Source: Chengkuizengella sp. SCS-71B (GTDB lineage Bacteria; Bacillota; Bacilli; Paenibacillales; KCTC-33759). From it: a stretch of 64,000 nt of DNA. Positions 1 to 8,606 of this stretch are shown one piece after another. Every line of letters starts with the position of its first letter. Position 1 is the stretch's first letter. The position numbers and the translations under genes are program-made. The stretch covers positions 1,736,001 through 1,800,000 of the forward strand of contig NZ_JAZHSH010000001.1 in the NCBI RefSeq assembly GCF_040100845.1, written 5' to 3'. The notes below the pieces were generated by a model. It saw nothing but the letters and a program-made list of their open reading frames with translations, had not been told where the DNA came from and searched no databases.

Positions 1-1
1 T

Positions 2-2293
2 ATAGTGTGTGTTTCTCACTTTAATGATACATATAACTTAGCGGCATGTGATTTAACAACGGGTGAATTATATGAAACTTCTGGACAAACTTCCTTAGAT
101 TTTATCATAGATGAAATAGGTACCTATTCTCCAGTAGAAATTGTATCAGAAGCTTCAACATACTCATATATACATGAAAGAATGAGTCAAAATTCAAGTA
201 CAATCTTAATGACGGAATGGAATGCTAAAGATGAACAGTCAGTTAAAGAGCAATTTACAACAAAACTATGGGAGTCATTAAGCTTATCTTCTCAGCATTG
301 TGTAGCTTTACTAATGTCTTATTTAAAAGAAACACAGAAGAGAGCATTATCACACATTACGAACATTCACTCTTATGAACGCAATCAATATATGACGCTT
401 GATCCATTTACTAGAAGAAACCTAGAACTTGTTGAAACAGTTAGGGATCAGTCTAAAAAAGGTTCACTGTTATGGTTATTGGATAAAACAGCAACCTCTA
501 TGGGAGCGCGTTTATTGAAGAGATGGGTAGACAAACCTTTAATGAATCTAAATTCCATCAATGAAAGATTAGAAGTGGTAGATACATTAGTTCAGCAATA
601 TATTATAAGAGAAGATTTGAGGGAAAAGCTAAAAAATGTGTATGATCTAGAACGATTAGTTGGACGTATCTCTTACGGTAATGCAAATGCAAGAGATCTT
701 GTAGCATTAAAGAAATCTCTAGAACAAGTTCCAGCATTGATTGAGATTTGTAATGATTCTGGGTCAGATAACCTTTCAAGTATTGTTCATTCGTTGGATC
801 AGTGTACTGATTTAAAGGATCGTATCGACGAGGCAATCATAGATGAACCTCCAATTTCTGTGAAAGAAGGAGCGATGATTAAGGAAGGATATCATGATTA
901 TCTGGACCAGCTTCGTGAAGCCAGTGTCAATGGAAAACAATGGCTAGCAGAGCTTGAACAAAGAGAAAGAGAAGTTACAGGTATTAAAAAGCTGAAAATA
1001 GGTTACAACAAAGTATTCGGATATTTCATAGAAATCACGAAAGCAAATATTAATCTTATTCCAGAGGGAAGATATGAAAGGAAACAAACACTAACGAATG
1101 CAGAGAGATTTATTACACCTGAATTAAAAGAAAAAGAAGCATTGATACTAGAAGCAGAAGAAAAAATGGTTGGAATTGAGTATGAGTTATTTAATGATTT
1201 ACGAAATGAACTTAAATTTCAATTACCAAGATTGCAAATGCTTGCAGGTATCATTTCTACACTGGACGTCTTTCAATCACTGGCTAAAGTTAGTGCAGAA
1301 AACGAGTATTGTAAACCTGTGATGACAAACTCTTATGACTTGAACATTAAAGACGGAAGACATCCAGTAGTTGAATCAATATCCAAAGATCAGAGTTTTA
1401 TAGCTAATGATTCATTGTTTGAATCAGGGGATCAGAACATTTTGCTTATTACTGGACCTAATATGGCTGGTAAAAGTACTTATATGAGGCAGGTTTCTCT
1501 TATTTGCATCATGGCTCAAATCGGTTGTTTTGTTCCTGCGTCTGAAGCTACGATTCCAATCATAGATCGGATATTCACCAGAATTGGAGCAGCTGACGAT
1601 TTAGTAAGTGGTCAAAGTACGTTTATGGTAGAAATGAAAGATATTCAAGTGATGACTGAAAAGGCTACTGCCAAAAGTCTTGTCATCATTGATGAATTAG
1701 GGAGGGGGACCTCAACAAGTGAAGGCATGTCCATTGCCCAAGCTGTTATAGAATTTCTTCATAATGAGATAGGATGTAAAACATTAGTTTCTACTCATTT
1801 TCATGAACTGGCACATTTAGAAAAGCATTTACCATTCTTAAAAAATTACAGTATGTCAGTAAAGGAGAGTGGAGATGAAGTTACATTCTTACGCAAATTG
1901 ATAAAAGGTGCAGCAAGCACAAGTTATGGGATTTATTGTGCTCAAATAGCAGGTATTCCTAATTCCATTATTGAAAGGTCTTATCTTTTGTTAAACACTT
2001 TTGAATCTCGTGACGTGAATAACGATTCAAATGGTCTGATTGACAATGTAGTGCGTGAGACTGCCGTTACTGAGCAACCTGTAGTGGAATCACCTTTGAT
2101 GCAAAACAAAGTTGATACCATTCAAATGAGCTTATTTGAAGAATTAGAGGGTAATAATACAGAAGTAAATGACAAACAGAAAAAGGAAAATAAAGATAAC
2201 GTGATTGAAAAGGAACTTCGGTCGTTAGATTTATTAAATATTACACCGTTACAAGCTATTCAATTCTTGTCAGATTTAAAATCTAAACTTTAA
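2..2293 (+). CDS. mutS: DNA mismatch repair protein MutS (5' end outside window)
   Basis: Recognises mismatches and starts methyl-independent mismatch repair together with MutL. The reading frame is open at the left edge, so the N-terminal mismatch-binding domain (roughly the first 100 or more residues) is missing from the window; the GTG at 5 is not a real start. Visible are the connector/lever region, the clamp, and the ATPase: Walker A GPNMAGKST near 1453, Walker B LVIIDELGRGTST near 1680 and the STHFHELAHLE signature near 1792. The C-terminal tail is acidic and ends in the usual small MutS C-terminal segment. mutL follows after one gene, the usual Bacillales arrangement. Confidence 0.97.
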   Translation: MVCVSHFNDTYNLAACDLTTGELYETSGQTSLDFIIDEIGTYSPVEIVSEASTYSYIHERMSQNSSTILMTEWNAKDEQSVKEQFTTKLWESLSLSSQHCVALLMSYLKETQKRALSHITNIHSYERNQYMTLDPFTRRNLELVETVRDQSKKGSLLWLLDKTATSMGARLLKRWVDKPLMNLNSINERLEVVDTLVQQYIIREDLREKLKNVYDLERLVGRISYGNANARDLVALKKSLEQVPALIEICNDSGSDNLSSIVHSLDQCTDLKDRIDEAIIDEPPISVKEGAMIKEGYHDYLDQLREASVNGKQWLAELEQREREVTGIKKLKIGYNKVFGYFIEITKANINLIPEGRYERKQTLTNAERFITPELKEKEALILEAEEKMVGIEYELFNDLRNELKFQLPRLQMLAGIISTLDVFQSLAKVSAENEYCKPVMTNSYDLNIKDGRHPVVESISKDQSFIANDSLFESGDQNILLITGPNMAGKSTYMRQVSLICIMAQIGCFVPASEATIPIIDRIFTRIGAADDLVSGQSTFMVEMKDIQVMTEKATAKSLVIIDELGRGTSTSEGMSIAQAVIEFLHNEIGCKTLVSTHFHELAHLEKHLPFLKNYSMSVKESGDEVTFLRKLIKGAASTSYGIYCAQIAGIPNSIIERSYLLLNTFESRDVNNDSNGLIDNVVRETAVTEQPVVESPLMQNKVDTIQMSLFEELEGNNTEVNDKQKKENKDNVIEKELRSLDLLNITPLQAIQFLSDLKSKL

Positions 2294-2355
2294 TTCAATA
2301 TGTGTTAAGAGCAGATCACTAATCGTTAAAAATTATGGGAAAAGGTGATAATACA

Positions 2356-3789
2356 ATGAAATTATTTAAAAAGCTACGAACGTTTACAACTTTAGTTATT
2401 ATGATTGCTTTACTGTTACCAACAGCTGTTTTTGCAGAGGAAAATGAATTTAGTTTCGAGCAGATGGCTGAAATATTTGAAAAACTTAGTGATTATCATG
2501 TAAGTGGAGTTAGTGAAAGTGAATTATCAGAAGCCGCAATAGAAGCTATGCTGTTAACATTAAAAGACCCTTATACTGAATATTTTACAGAAGAAGAATG
2601 GGATGCTTATGAAAGTAGTTTACAGCAGAACTATGTTGGAATTGGCGTTCAACTAAATGAGGATGAATTAGGCATTTTTATTGAGGTTGTATTTCCCGGC
2701 TCTCCAGCCGAAGCAGCAGGACTAAAGTCAGGAGACTATTTTGCAGAAGTAAATGGAGAATCCATGATTGGCATTGAGATGAGTGAATTGATAAGCAAGG
2801 TAAAAGGACCTGAAGATACTACTGTTAACATTACGGTCAAAAGAGATCAGGAGATGATTGGATTTGAACTTACTCGTAAACAAATTCAATTACCTGTTAT
2901 TACATCAGAATCCTTTGATGGCGGTGTTGGATATATACAATTGACAAGTTTTACTGACAAAGCAGGTGAATTATTTGCACAAGAACTTGAAGCTCTCCAG
3001 GAAAAAGAAAGTTTGAATGGTTTAGTTGTTGACCTTCGAAATAACCCAGGAGGCTATTTACATGCAGCTTTAAAAATAGCAGAGCAATTCATAGAAGACG
3101 GGGTATTGATGTATACAAGTGATCAGAATGGAGACAAAGAGGTGATTAAGATTGAAGATGGTGAATCTCTTTCTATCCCAGTAGTTGTTTTAGTTAATGG
3201 AAACAGTGCAAGTGCCTCTGAAGTATTGTCTGGGGCTTTACAAGATTATGAAATTGCAACGATTTTAGGAGAGCAAACATTTGGAAAAGGAAGTGTGCAG
3301 AATCTTCTGCCTTTATCAGACGGTGGTGTATTAAAAGTAACAACATATGAGTATTTAACACCAAATCAAAATAAAGTGAATCAGGTTGGAATTACACCTG
3401 ATATTGAAATAGAGAATGGTGCTGCACAACTTATAAGGGGATTATATGAAGCCGGAGAAGAACAAATAGAAGTAATCATAGAAGATGATAGCTGGGAACT
3501 TAACGGAGTAGAATTTAAGACAATTATTGATGTCATTGAAGAAGATGAGAACAAGTATGTTTCTTCAAGAATTTTATCTGCTATCATTCAAGGTGAAATC
3601 AACTGGAACCCAGAACTAAAAGCAGTTGAAATCACTACAGAAGAAACATCAGCTACTTTTCCAGTAGTTAGTGAAGGGTTAATGAATGTTAACGGAACAA
3701 CTTATATTGATTTAAGTGATTTTGAGAAGCAATTCCCCAATTTTAATTGGAGAGTTAATGAAGATATTATTACATTAGATGTAGATTAA
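2356..3789 (+). CDS. Secreted carboxy-terminal processing protease (S41, PDZ)
   Basis: CtpA/CtpB-type serine protease that trims proteins from their C-termini outside the membrane. The start at 2356 was chosen because AAGGTGAT lies 8 bases upstream and a signal peptide (KLFKKLRTF, hydrophobic core, VFAEE) follows at once; an in-frame ATG at 2335 lacks a ribosome site. A PDZ domain (FPGSPAEAAGLKSGD) is followed by the S41 catalytic core with SASASE (from 3205) and the Lys of TFGKGSVQ. The last ~110 residues resemble a copper-amine-oxidase-N/stalk-like beta domain. It lies between mutS and mutL. CtpB acts in sigma-K activation in Bacillus, but this copy cannot be assigned to that role from sequence. 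Confidence 0.88.
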   Translation: MKLFKKLRTFTTLVIMIALLLPTAVFAEENEFSFEQMAEIFEKLSDYHVSGVSESELSEAAIEAMLLTLKDPYTEYFTEEEWDAYESSLQQNYVGIGVQLNEDELGIFIEVVFPGSPAEAAGLKSGDYFAEVNGESMIGIEMSELISKVKGPEDTTVNITVKRDQEMIGFELTRKQIQLPVITSESFDGGVGYIQLTSFTDKAGELFAQELEALQEKESLNGLVVDLRNNPGGYLHAALKIAEQFIEDGVLMYTSDQNGDKEVIKIEDGESLSIPVVVLVNGNSASASEVLSGALQDYEIATILGEQTFGKGSVQNLLPLSDGGVLKVTTYEYLTPNQNKVNQVGITPDIEIENGAAQLIRGLYEAGEEQIEVIIEDDSWELNGVEFKTIIDVIEEDENKYVSSRILSAIIQGEINWNPELKAVEITTEETSATFPVVSEGLMNVNGTTYIDLSDFEKQFPNFNWRVNEDIITLDVD

Positions 3790-3799
3790 GGAGTATTTT

Positions 3800-5719
3800 A
3801 TGGGGAAAATTCACATTTTAGAGGAGCAAATAGCGAATCAAATTGCAGCAGGTGAAGTAGTGGAAAGACCTTCTTCAGTAGTAAAAGAATTAGTAGAAAA
3901 TTCTATTGACGCTCGTAGTACGAAAATTGATGTTTCTATTGAAGAAGGTGGTCTTCAAAGTATCAGGGTGACGGATAACGGTTCTGGTATTGAGAAAGAG
4001 GATTGTGAATTAGCGTTTTTACCTCATGCAACTAGTAAAATATCATCCAGTAAAGACTTGTTTCAAATTCGCAGTCTTGGATTTAGAGGAGAGGCGCTTC
4101 CTAGTATTGCGGCTGTTTCTAAAATGTCATGTATCACCTCAACTCAAAATACTGGATTGGGTTATCAGATTGTCAATGAAGGCGGAGTATTAAGAACAAT
4201 TGGGGAAACAAGAGCTTCTAAAGGTACGGACATTACAGTAAAGGAATTATTTTATAATACACCTGCTAGATTGAAATATGTAAAAACTATTCAAACTGAA
4301 TTAAATCATATTTCTGATTATATTTATCGATTAGCATTAGCGTACCCTAAGATTCGATTTACTTTAACTCATAATGCGAAAATACTATTGCAAACACTAG
4401 GTAATGGAGATTTGTTGCAAGTGATTGCTGCTATTTATGGAAGAACGATTGCAAAAGCGATGGTTCATGTGGAAGCTAGCGATATGGATTATTCTTTATC
4501 TGGATTCATAGCAAAGCCTGAGATGACTCGTTCAAATCGTTCATCTATTTCTTTCATCGTAAATGGCAGATATATTCGTAATCCTTTTCTGAATAAAGCC
4601 ATTTTAAATGCGTATCATACGCTGTTACCCATTCATAGGTATCCGATTTGTGTTCTTCATATTCAGATGAATCCAACATTATTGGATGTGAATGTACATC
4701 CAGCAAAACTGGAGGTTAGATTTAGCAAGGAAAAAGAGTTAATGATGTTTTTGGAGCAAGAGCTTAGAAAAGTACTTCAACAGCAAGTATTAATTCCAGC
4801 AGCGAAGGAGCCAAAAAAGGATAAAACAGTAGTCATTCAGGAAAAACTAGATATATATTCAAATCATAAAACTAAGGATAACTATAAAACTCAGAATAAT
4901 TACTCTACAATCAATGAAAAAATAAATACAAGTGACCGGCTTTTAACAGATACTAACCGCAATAAACAAAGTTCAATGGATTATAATGATCAACATCAAC
5001 ATCATAAACCGAAAAATAAAATAAATAATGACAAAGGTTATACTAGAGCAAATAACAATACTTCAAGAGAAGTAGTGAATCAGCTTATGTCTTCTCATGA
5101 TCAATCTAAAGAGAAACATACAAGTGGATTACCTGATTTTCCAAAGTTGTATCCAATTGGCCAAATGCATGGTACATATATTATTGCACAAAATGAAACA
5201 GGACTATATCTTATAGATCAGCATGCAGCGCATGAACGAATTAATTATGAATATTATTACCAAAAATTTGGTAATCCGGAACCCGTTAGTCAAGAATTAT
5301 TGCTGCCTATCACATTAGAATTCACTCCTTCTGAAGTGGAGTTGTTAAAGGACCGTATACATTATTTTGAACAGGTTGGGGTGCGACTGGAGTTCTTTGG
5401 AGGTAAAGCTTTTCGAGTAAGCTCATATCCTTATTGGTTTCCAGAGGGTGAAGAAAAAGAAATTATTACTGAGATGGCTGAGTGGATTATGTCAGAGAAA
5501 AAAGCCATTGATATTGCAAAATTAAGAGAAAAATCCTCTATTCTGTGTTCCTGTAAAACTTCCATAAAAGCAAATCAATATTTAAGTTCGAGTGAAATCG
5601 AAGCATTGTTAGATAAATTAATTGATTGTCGAAATCCTTATACATGTCCTCATGGAAGACCGATAGTGATTAGTTTCTCTACGTATGAGTTAGAAAAAAT
5701 GTTTAAAAGAGTGATGTGA
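3800..5719 (+). CDS. mutL: DNA mismatch repair endonuclease MutL
   Basis: Partner of MutS; ATP-driven clamp with latent nicking activity. GHKL ATPase motifs are seen in order: IAAGEVVERP, ENSIDAR, DNGSGI, GFRGEALPSIAAVS. A poorly conserved, polar linker rich in Asn, Lys and His (about residues 335-445) leads to the C-terminal domain. The endonuclease motif DQHAAHERINYE starts at residue 473, and CPHGRP starts at residue 616, so this is the nicking type found in bacteria lacking MutH. The start has GGAG 8 bases upstream, just after the protease gene, and the gene is probably co-transcribed with it. Confidence 0.97.
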   Translation: MGKIHILEEQIANQIAAGEVVERPSSVVKELVENSIDARSTKIDVSIEEGGLQSIRVTDNGSGIEKEDCELAFLPHATSKISSSKDLFQIRSLGFRGEALPSIAAVSKMSCITSTQNTGLGYQIVNEGGVLRTIGETRASKGTDITVKELFYNTPARLKYVKTIQTELNHISDYIYRLALAYPKIRFTLTHNAKILLQTLGNGDLLQVIAAIYGRTIAKAMVHVEASDMDYSLSGFIAKPEMTRSNRSSISFIVNGRYIRNPFLNKAILNAYHTLLPIHRYPICVLHIQMNPTLLDVNVHPAKLEVRFSKEKELMMFLEQELRKVLQQQVLIPAAKEPKKDKTVVIQEKLDIYSNHKTKDNYKTQNNYSTINEKINTSDRLLTDTNRNKQSSMDYNDQHQHHKPKNKINNDKGYTRANNNTSREVVNQLMSSHDQSKEKHTSGLPDFPKLYPIGQMHGTYIIAQNETGLYLIDQHAAHERINYEYYYQKFGNPEPVSQELLLPITLEFTPSEVELLKDRIHYFEQVGVRLEFFGGKAFRVSSYPYWFPEGEEKEIITEMAEWIMSEKKAIDIAKLREKSSILCSCKTSIKANQYLSSSEIEALLDKLIDCRNPYTCPHGRPIVISFSTYELEKMFKRVM

Positions 5720-5722
5720 GTA

Positions 5723-6502
5723 ATGATTATATCTACATCTTATGATGCTTCCATAAATATCATTGAAAAATCTAGATTCTTGGCTAAAGAATTGAATGCA
5801 ACATGGATACCGAGAAAGAAAAATACGATAACAAAAATTAAAAAAATGTACGACAATCAACCATTGTTGGTTGTTTCTCAAATTGAACTGAAATATTATG
5901 GAGAAAATAATACAGATTCACCTTTATTTTTTCATCCTAGCAGTTCATATTTTCGTATAAAACGATTGATGAAGGGTGAACATGATCCTTTAATTAAATA
6001 TTCTGGGGCAAAATCAGGAGACATTGTATTAGATTGTACTGCTGGGTTAGCATCCGACTCAATTGTTTTCTCTTATGTTACAGGTTCAACAGGAAAAGTA
6101 ACTTCATTAGAAAGCGAAAAAATTCTCTATACTTTGATTAGAGAGGGGCTGCAAAGTTATGAATCAGAACTTGTAACAGTTAATGATGCAATGAGACGTA
6201 TTAAAGTTAAACATACAGATCATGAAAGTGAATTGATTCATATGGAGGATAATAGCGTAGATATTATATATTTTGATCCAATGTTCAGAATTCCGATTCA
6301 AGAAGCAAGCTCTTTCAAACCAATGAGAGGTATTGTGAATTCATCACAAATCAGTTTAAAATCGATGGAGGAAGCTAGAAGAGTTGCAAGAAAAACTATC
6401 ATAATCAAGGAAAAAAAACGTAGTCCAGAGTTTGAAAGACTTGGATTTAATACAATATATACTACATATTCACAAATAGCTTACGGAGTGATTGAAATTT
6501 GA
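5723..6502 (+). CDS. Class I SAM-dependent methyltransferase (YpiP/RsmJ-like)
   Basis: A Rossmann-type methyltransferase of 259 residues. A SAM-binding loop DCTAGLASDSIVF sits near residue 110 and a catalytic-type DPMFR motif near residue 190. The overall pattern (N-terminal alpha/beta cap, DPMFP-like motif) resembles the RsmJ/YpiP group, which methylates rRNA guanine in E. coli; the substrate here is inferred, not shown. It starts 3 bases after mutL and overlaps miaA by 4 bases (TTGA), so it is translationally coupled within the mutL-miaA operon. Confidence 0.72.
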   Translation: MIISTSYDASINIIEKSRFLAKELNATWIPRKKNTITKIKKMYDNQPLLVVSQIELKYYGENNTDSPLFFHPSSSYFRIKRLMKGEHDPLIKYSGAKSGDIVLDCTAGLASDSIVFSYVTGSTGKVTSLESEKILYTLIREGLQSYESELVTVNDAMRRIKVKHTDHESELIHMEDNSVDIIYFDPMFRIPIQEASSFKPMRGIVNSSQISLKSMEEARRVARKTIIIKEKKRSPEFERLGFNTIYTTYSQIAYGVIEI

Positions 6503-7449
6503 ATGGAGCTACTACAAAACCAAAACTTTTAGTATTAATTGGTCCAACTGCTGTTGGTAAAACAAAAATGAGTTTAGACATTAGCAAGCAATTTGACTGT
6601 GAAATCATTTCTGGGGATTCCATGCAGGTTTATCGAGGTTTGGATATCGGTACTGCTAAAGCATCCGTAGAAGAAAGAACCATGGTGCCTCATCATCTTA
6701 TTGATATTCATGAACCTGATGACCCTTTTTCAGTATCAGATTTTCAAGACAACGCCAAAAAAGCGATACTTGATATTACAGCACGTGGACATTTACCATT
6801 TATCGTTGGAGGGACGGGATTATATATTGAGTCCCTTTGTTATAATTTTTCGTTTAGTACTGCTGGGTCTGATGAGACATTTAGAGCAGAACAAAAGAAG
6901 TTTGCTGATGAACATGGTGAGAAGGCTTTATATGAGAAATTAAAAGAAATCGATCCTAAAGGTGCAGAAAATATTCATTTCAAGAATGTAAGGAGAGTGA
7001 TTAGAGCACTGGAAGTTTACCACCTTACAGGTAAACCGTTTTCAGAAAACACGAGAAATGAACTCAAAGATTCACCTTATCAACTCTGTATTATAGGACT
7101 GACGATGGATAGATCTATCCTATATCAACGAATAGAGCAGAGGATAGATCAAATGATAGAACTTGGTTTGATTGATGAAGTAAAGAACTGCTTAGCTCTT
7201 GGAATGACGAAGGATATGGTTTCTATGCAGGGGTTAGGATATAAAGAAATCATCTCATACTTAGAGGGAGACATTAGTCTGGATCGAGCAATATATTTAT
7301 TGAAAAGAAATACGAGAAGATTTGCCAAAAGACAGTTATCTTGGTTTAGGCATATGGATGCTATTAATTGGATTGATATAACTAATTCTGAAAATTATGA
7401 TGCTCATTTGACACAAATTCATGATATAATAGAGGAAAGATTACAGTAA
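6499..7449 (+). CDS. miaA: tRNA dimethylallyltransferase
   Basis: Adds a dimethylallyl group from DMAPP to A37 of tRNAs reading UNN codons. The P-loop GPTAVGKT (residues 13-20), SGDSMQVYRGLDIGTAK, HHLIDIHEPDDPFSV and the GGTGLYIES segment are all present; the length of 316 is normal. The start codon is TTG at 6499, supported by a GGAG about 10 bases upstream and a 4-base overlap with the methyltransferase stop. hfq follows 80 bases downstream, as in B. subtilis. Confidence 0.96.
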   Translation: MNGATTKPKLLVLIGPTAVGKTKMSLDISKQFDCEIISGDSMQVYRGLDIGTAKASVEERTMVPHHLIDIHEPDDPFSVSDFQDNAKKAILDITARGHLPFIVGGTGLYIESLCYNFSFSTAGSDETFRAEQKKFADEHGEKALYEKLKEIDPKGAENIHFKNVRRVIRALEVYHLTGKPFSENTRNELKDSPYQLCIIGLTMDRSILYQRIEQRIDQMIELGLIDEVKNCLALGMTKDMVSMQGLGYKEIISYLEGDISLDRAIYLLKRNTRRFAKRQLSWFRHMDAINWIDITNSENYDAHLTQIHDIIEERLQ

Positions 7450-7528
7450 ATTCTGAATATACTTTTTAAATACTCCAACATATTTAATTATGTATGAAGA
7501 AATGAATTTAATAGGGAGGGTTCCATTA

Positions 7529-7768
7529 ATGAATAAATCCATTAACATTCAAGATACTTTTTTGAATCAACTTCGTAAAGAAAGTATCTCTGTAACAGTG
7601 TATCTAACAAATGGTTTTCAACTTAGAGGACTCATTAAAGCTTTCGATAATTTTACGATTGTTATTGAAAGTGAAGGGCGTCAACAAATGGTTTATAAAC
7701 ATGCGATTTCCACTTTTACACCTCAAAAAAACGTATCTTTGATGTCAGATAATCAAAGTGAAGTTTAA
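7529..7768 (+). CDS. hfq: RNA chaperone Hfq
   Basis: Hexameric Sm-like RNA-binding protein of 79 residues. The Sm1 segment ([20 protein letters not shown], residues 5-24) and the Sm2 motif VYKHAIST are intact; the C-terminal tail is short, as in Gram-positive Hfq. The start at 7529 has GGGAGGG 8 bases upstream; an ATG at 7490 in the same frame would add 13 residues not found in the family. An intrinsic terminator follows. Confidence 0.95.
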   Translation: MNKSINIQDTFLNQLRKESISVTVYLTNGFQLRGLIKAFDNFTIVIESEGRQQMVYKHAISTFTPQKNVSLMSDNQSEV

Positions 7769-7812
7769 ATTATTTTAGCTGGAAAACGTTTTACATAACC
7801 ATGCTCTGAAAC

Positions 7813-7841
7813 AACCCAAAAAATATTGGGTTGTTTTTTTC
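7813..7841 (+). terminator. Intrinsic terminator after hfq
   Basis: Stem AACCCAA / TTGGGTT with a short A-rich loop, followed by a T run (GTTTTTTT). It closes the mutL-miaA-hfq transcription unit. Confidence 0.85.
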
Positions 7842-8001
7842 ACGTATAGGGCATTTTTCTTAGAATTGGCAATTGTACAATTATAGGTGAAGGATATTAT
7901 CGATAAAATTAAATATCCTTGACCAATATACTTTATCGTTGGTGAAGACTTCAGACATATTATAGATATGGTTGATTTAGATTGTAAAATTAAAAATAAA
8001 G

Positions 8002-8185
8002 GGAATTAGTGGTCTTAATTTAGTAATTTTCTTAGAAATTAATAATTAACGGTATTAGGTGGTCTTATTCAATCATTATTTGTAACATTTTCATCATTTT
8101 CGTTAAAAATCCACAATTTAAGACCACAAATTACCGCTATTTAATTATGGAGTTGCAAAAAACATAGTTTAAGACCATAAATTCC
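8002..8185. repeat. Nested inverted repeat, non-coding
   Basis: Two pairs of arms are nested: the outer arms 8002-8018 and 8169-8185 share GGAATT..TGGTCTTAA, and the inner arms 8050-8067 and 8118-8136 share CGGTA..GTGGTCTTA. All four contain GTGGTCTTA or its close relative. No reading frame is present. It could be a small non-autonomous element or a structured RNA. The rest of the 7842-8388 gap shows only a short inverted repeat (CATCTAGAT, 8320-8328 and 8340-8348). Confidence 0.6.
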
Positions 8186-8388
8186 TTTATTTTAAAATGG
8201 GATGATTGGGTGCCAAGTTGACCATATAATTATAGTCGTAATCGTGGGAGTTTATGATCTGATCACTAAACTTTGATATGAATTAAGCTTGTGTTGACGC
8301 ATACTGTTTTCCCATTTGTCATCTAGATCATTTTACTTTATCTAGATGTATTTTATTTTATCAATTTAGATAAACACGAACATTTTTA

Positions 8389-8418
8389 TTGACAGGACAA
8401 AAAATATTCATTTATTAT
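8389..8418 (+). promoter_or_regulatory. Sigma-A-type promoter of the riboswitch transcript
   Basis: TTGACA at 8389-8394 and TATTAT at 8413-8418 with an 18-base spacer. The predicted transcript start is about 30 bases before the purine aptamer. An AT-rich hairpin (8406-8443) overlaps the start region. Confidence 0.65.
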
Positions 8419-8457
8419 TAGATATATAAATAATAAAATGAATTTTTCAATAAAATG

Positions 8458-8522
8458 TTCGTATATCCTTGTGGATATGGCGCAAGGGTTTCTACAAGGA
8501 ACCATGAATTCCTGACTACGAA
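8458..8522 (+). ncRNA. Purine riboswitch aptamer, guanine class
   Basis: The three-way junction can be read directly. P1 is TTCGTA (8458-8463) with TACGAA (8517-8522); P2 is CCTTG (8467-8471) with CAAGG (8483-8487), with loop TGGATATGGCG; J2/3 is GTTTCTA (8488-8494); P3 is AGGAA (8497-8501) with TTCCT (8509-8513). The loop and junction bases match the xpt-type consensus. The specificity base, equivalent to position 74 of xpt, is C8516, which pairs with guanine or hypoxanthine rather than adenine. The next gene is the FAD oxidoreductase at 8607. Confidence 0.9.
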
Positions 8523-8572
8523 TGGATACTTTTTAGTGTACCTGTATCTGTTCTTGTAGTCAGGATTTTTTT
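8510..8572 (+). terminator. Riboswitch expression platform: terminator overlapping P1/P3
   Basis: TCCTGACTAC (8510-8519) pairs perfectly with GTAGTCAGGA (8556-8565), followed by seven T. The 5' strand of this terminator consists of the 3' strand of P3, the J3/1 segment and the 3' strand of P1. Aptamer folding and terminator folding are therefore mutually exclusive, the layout known from the adenine-activated pbuE switch. Confidence 0.85.
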
Positions 8573-8606
8573 ATGAGTATCTATTAGGGTGTAGGAGGAA
8601 AAAAGA

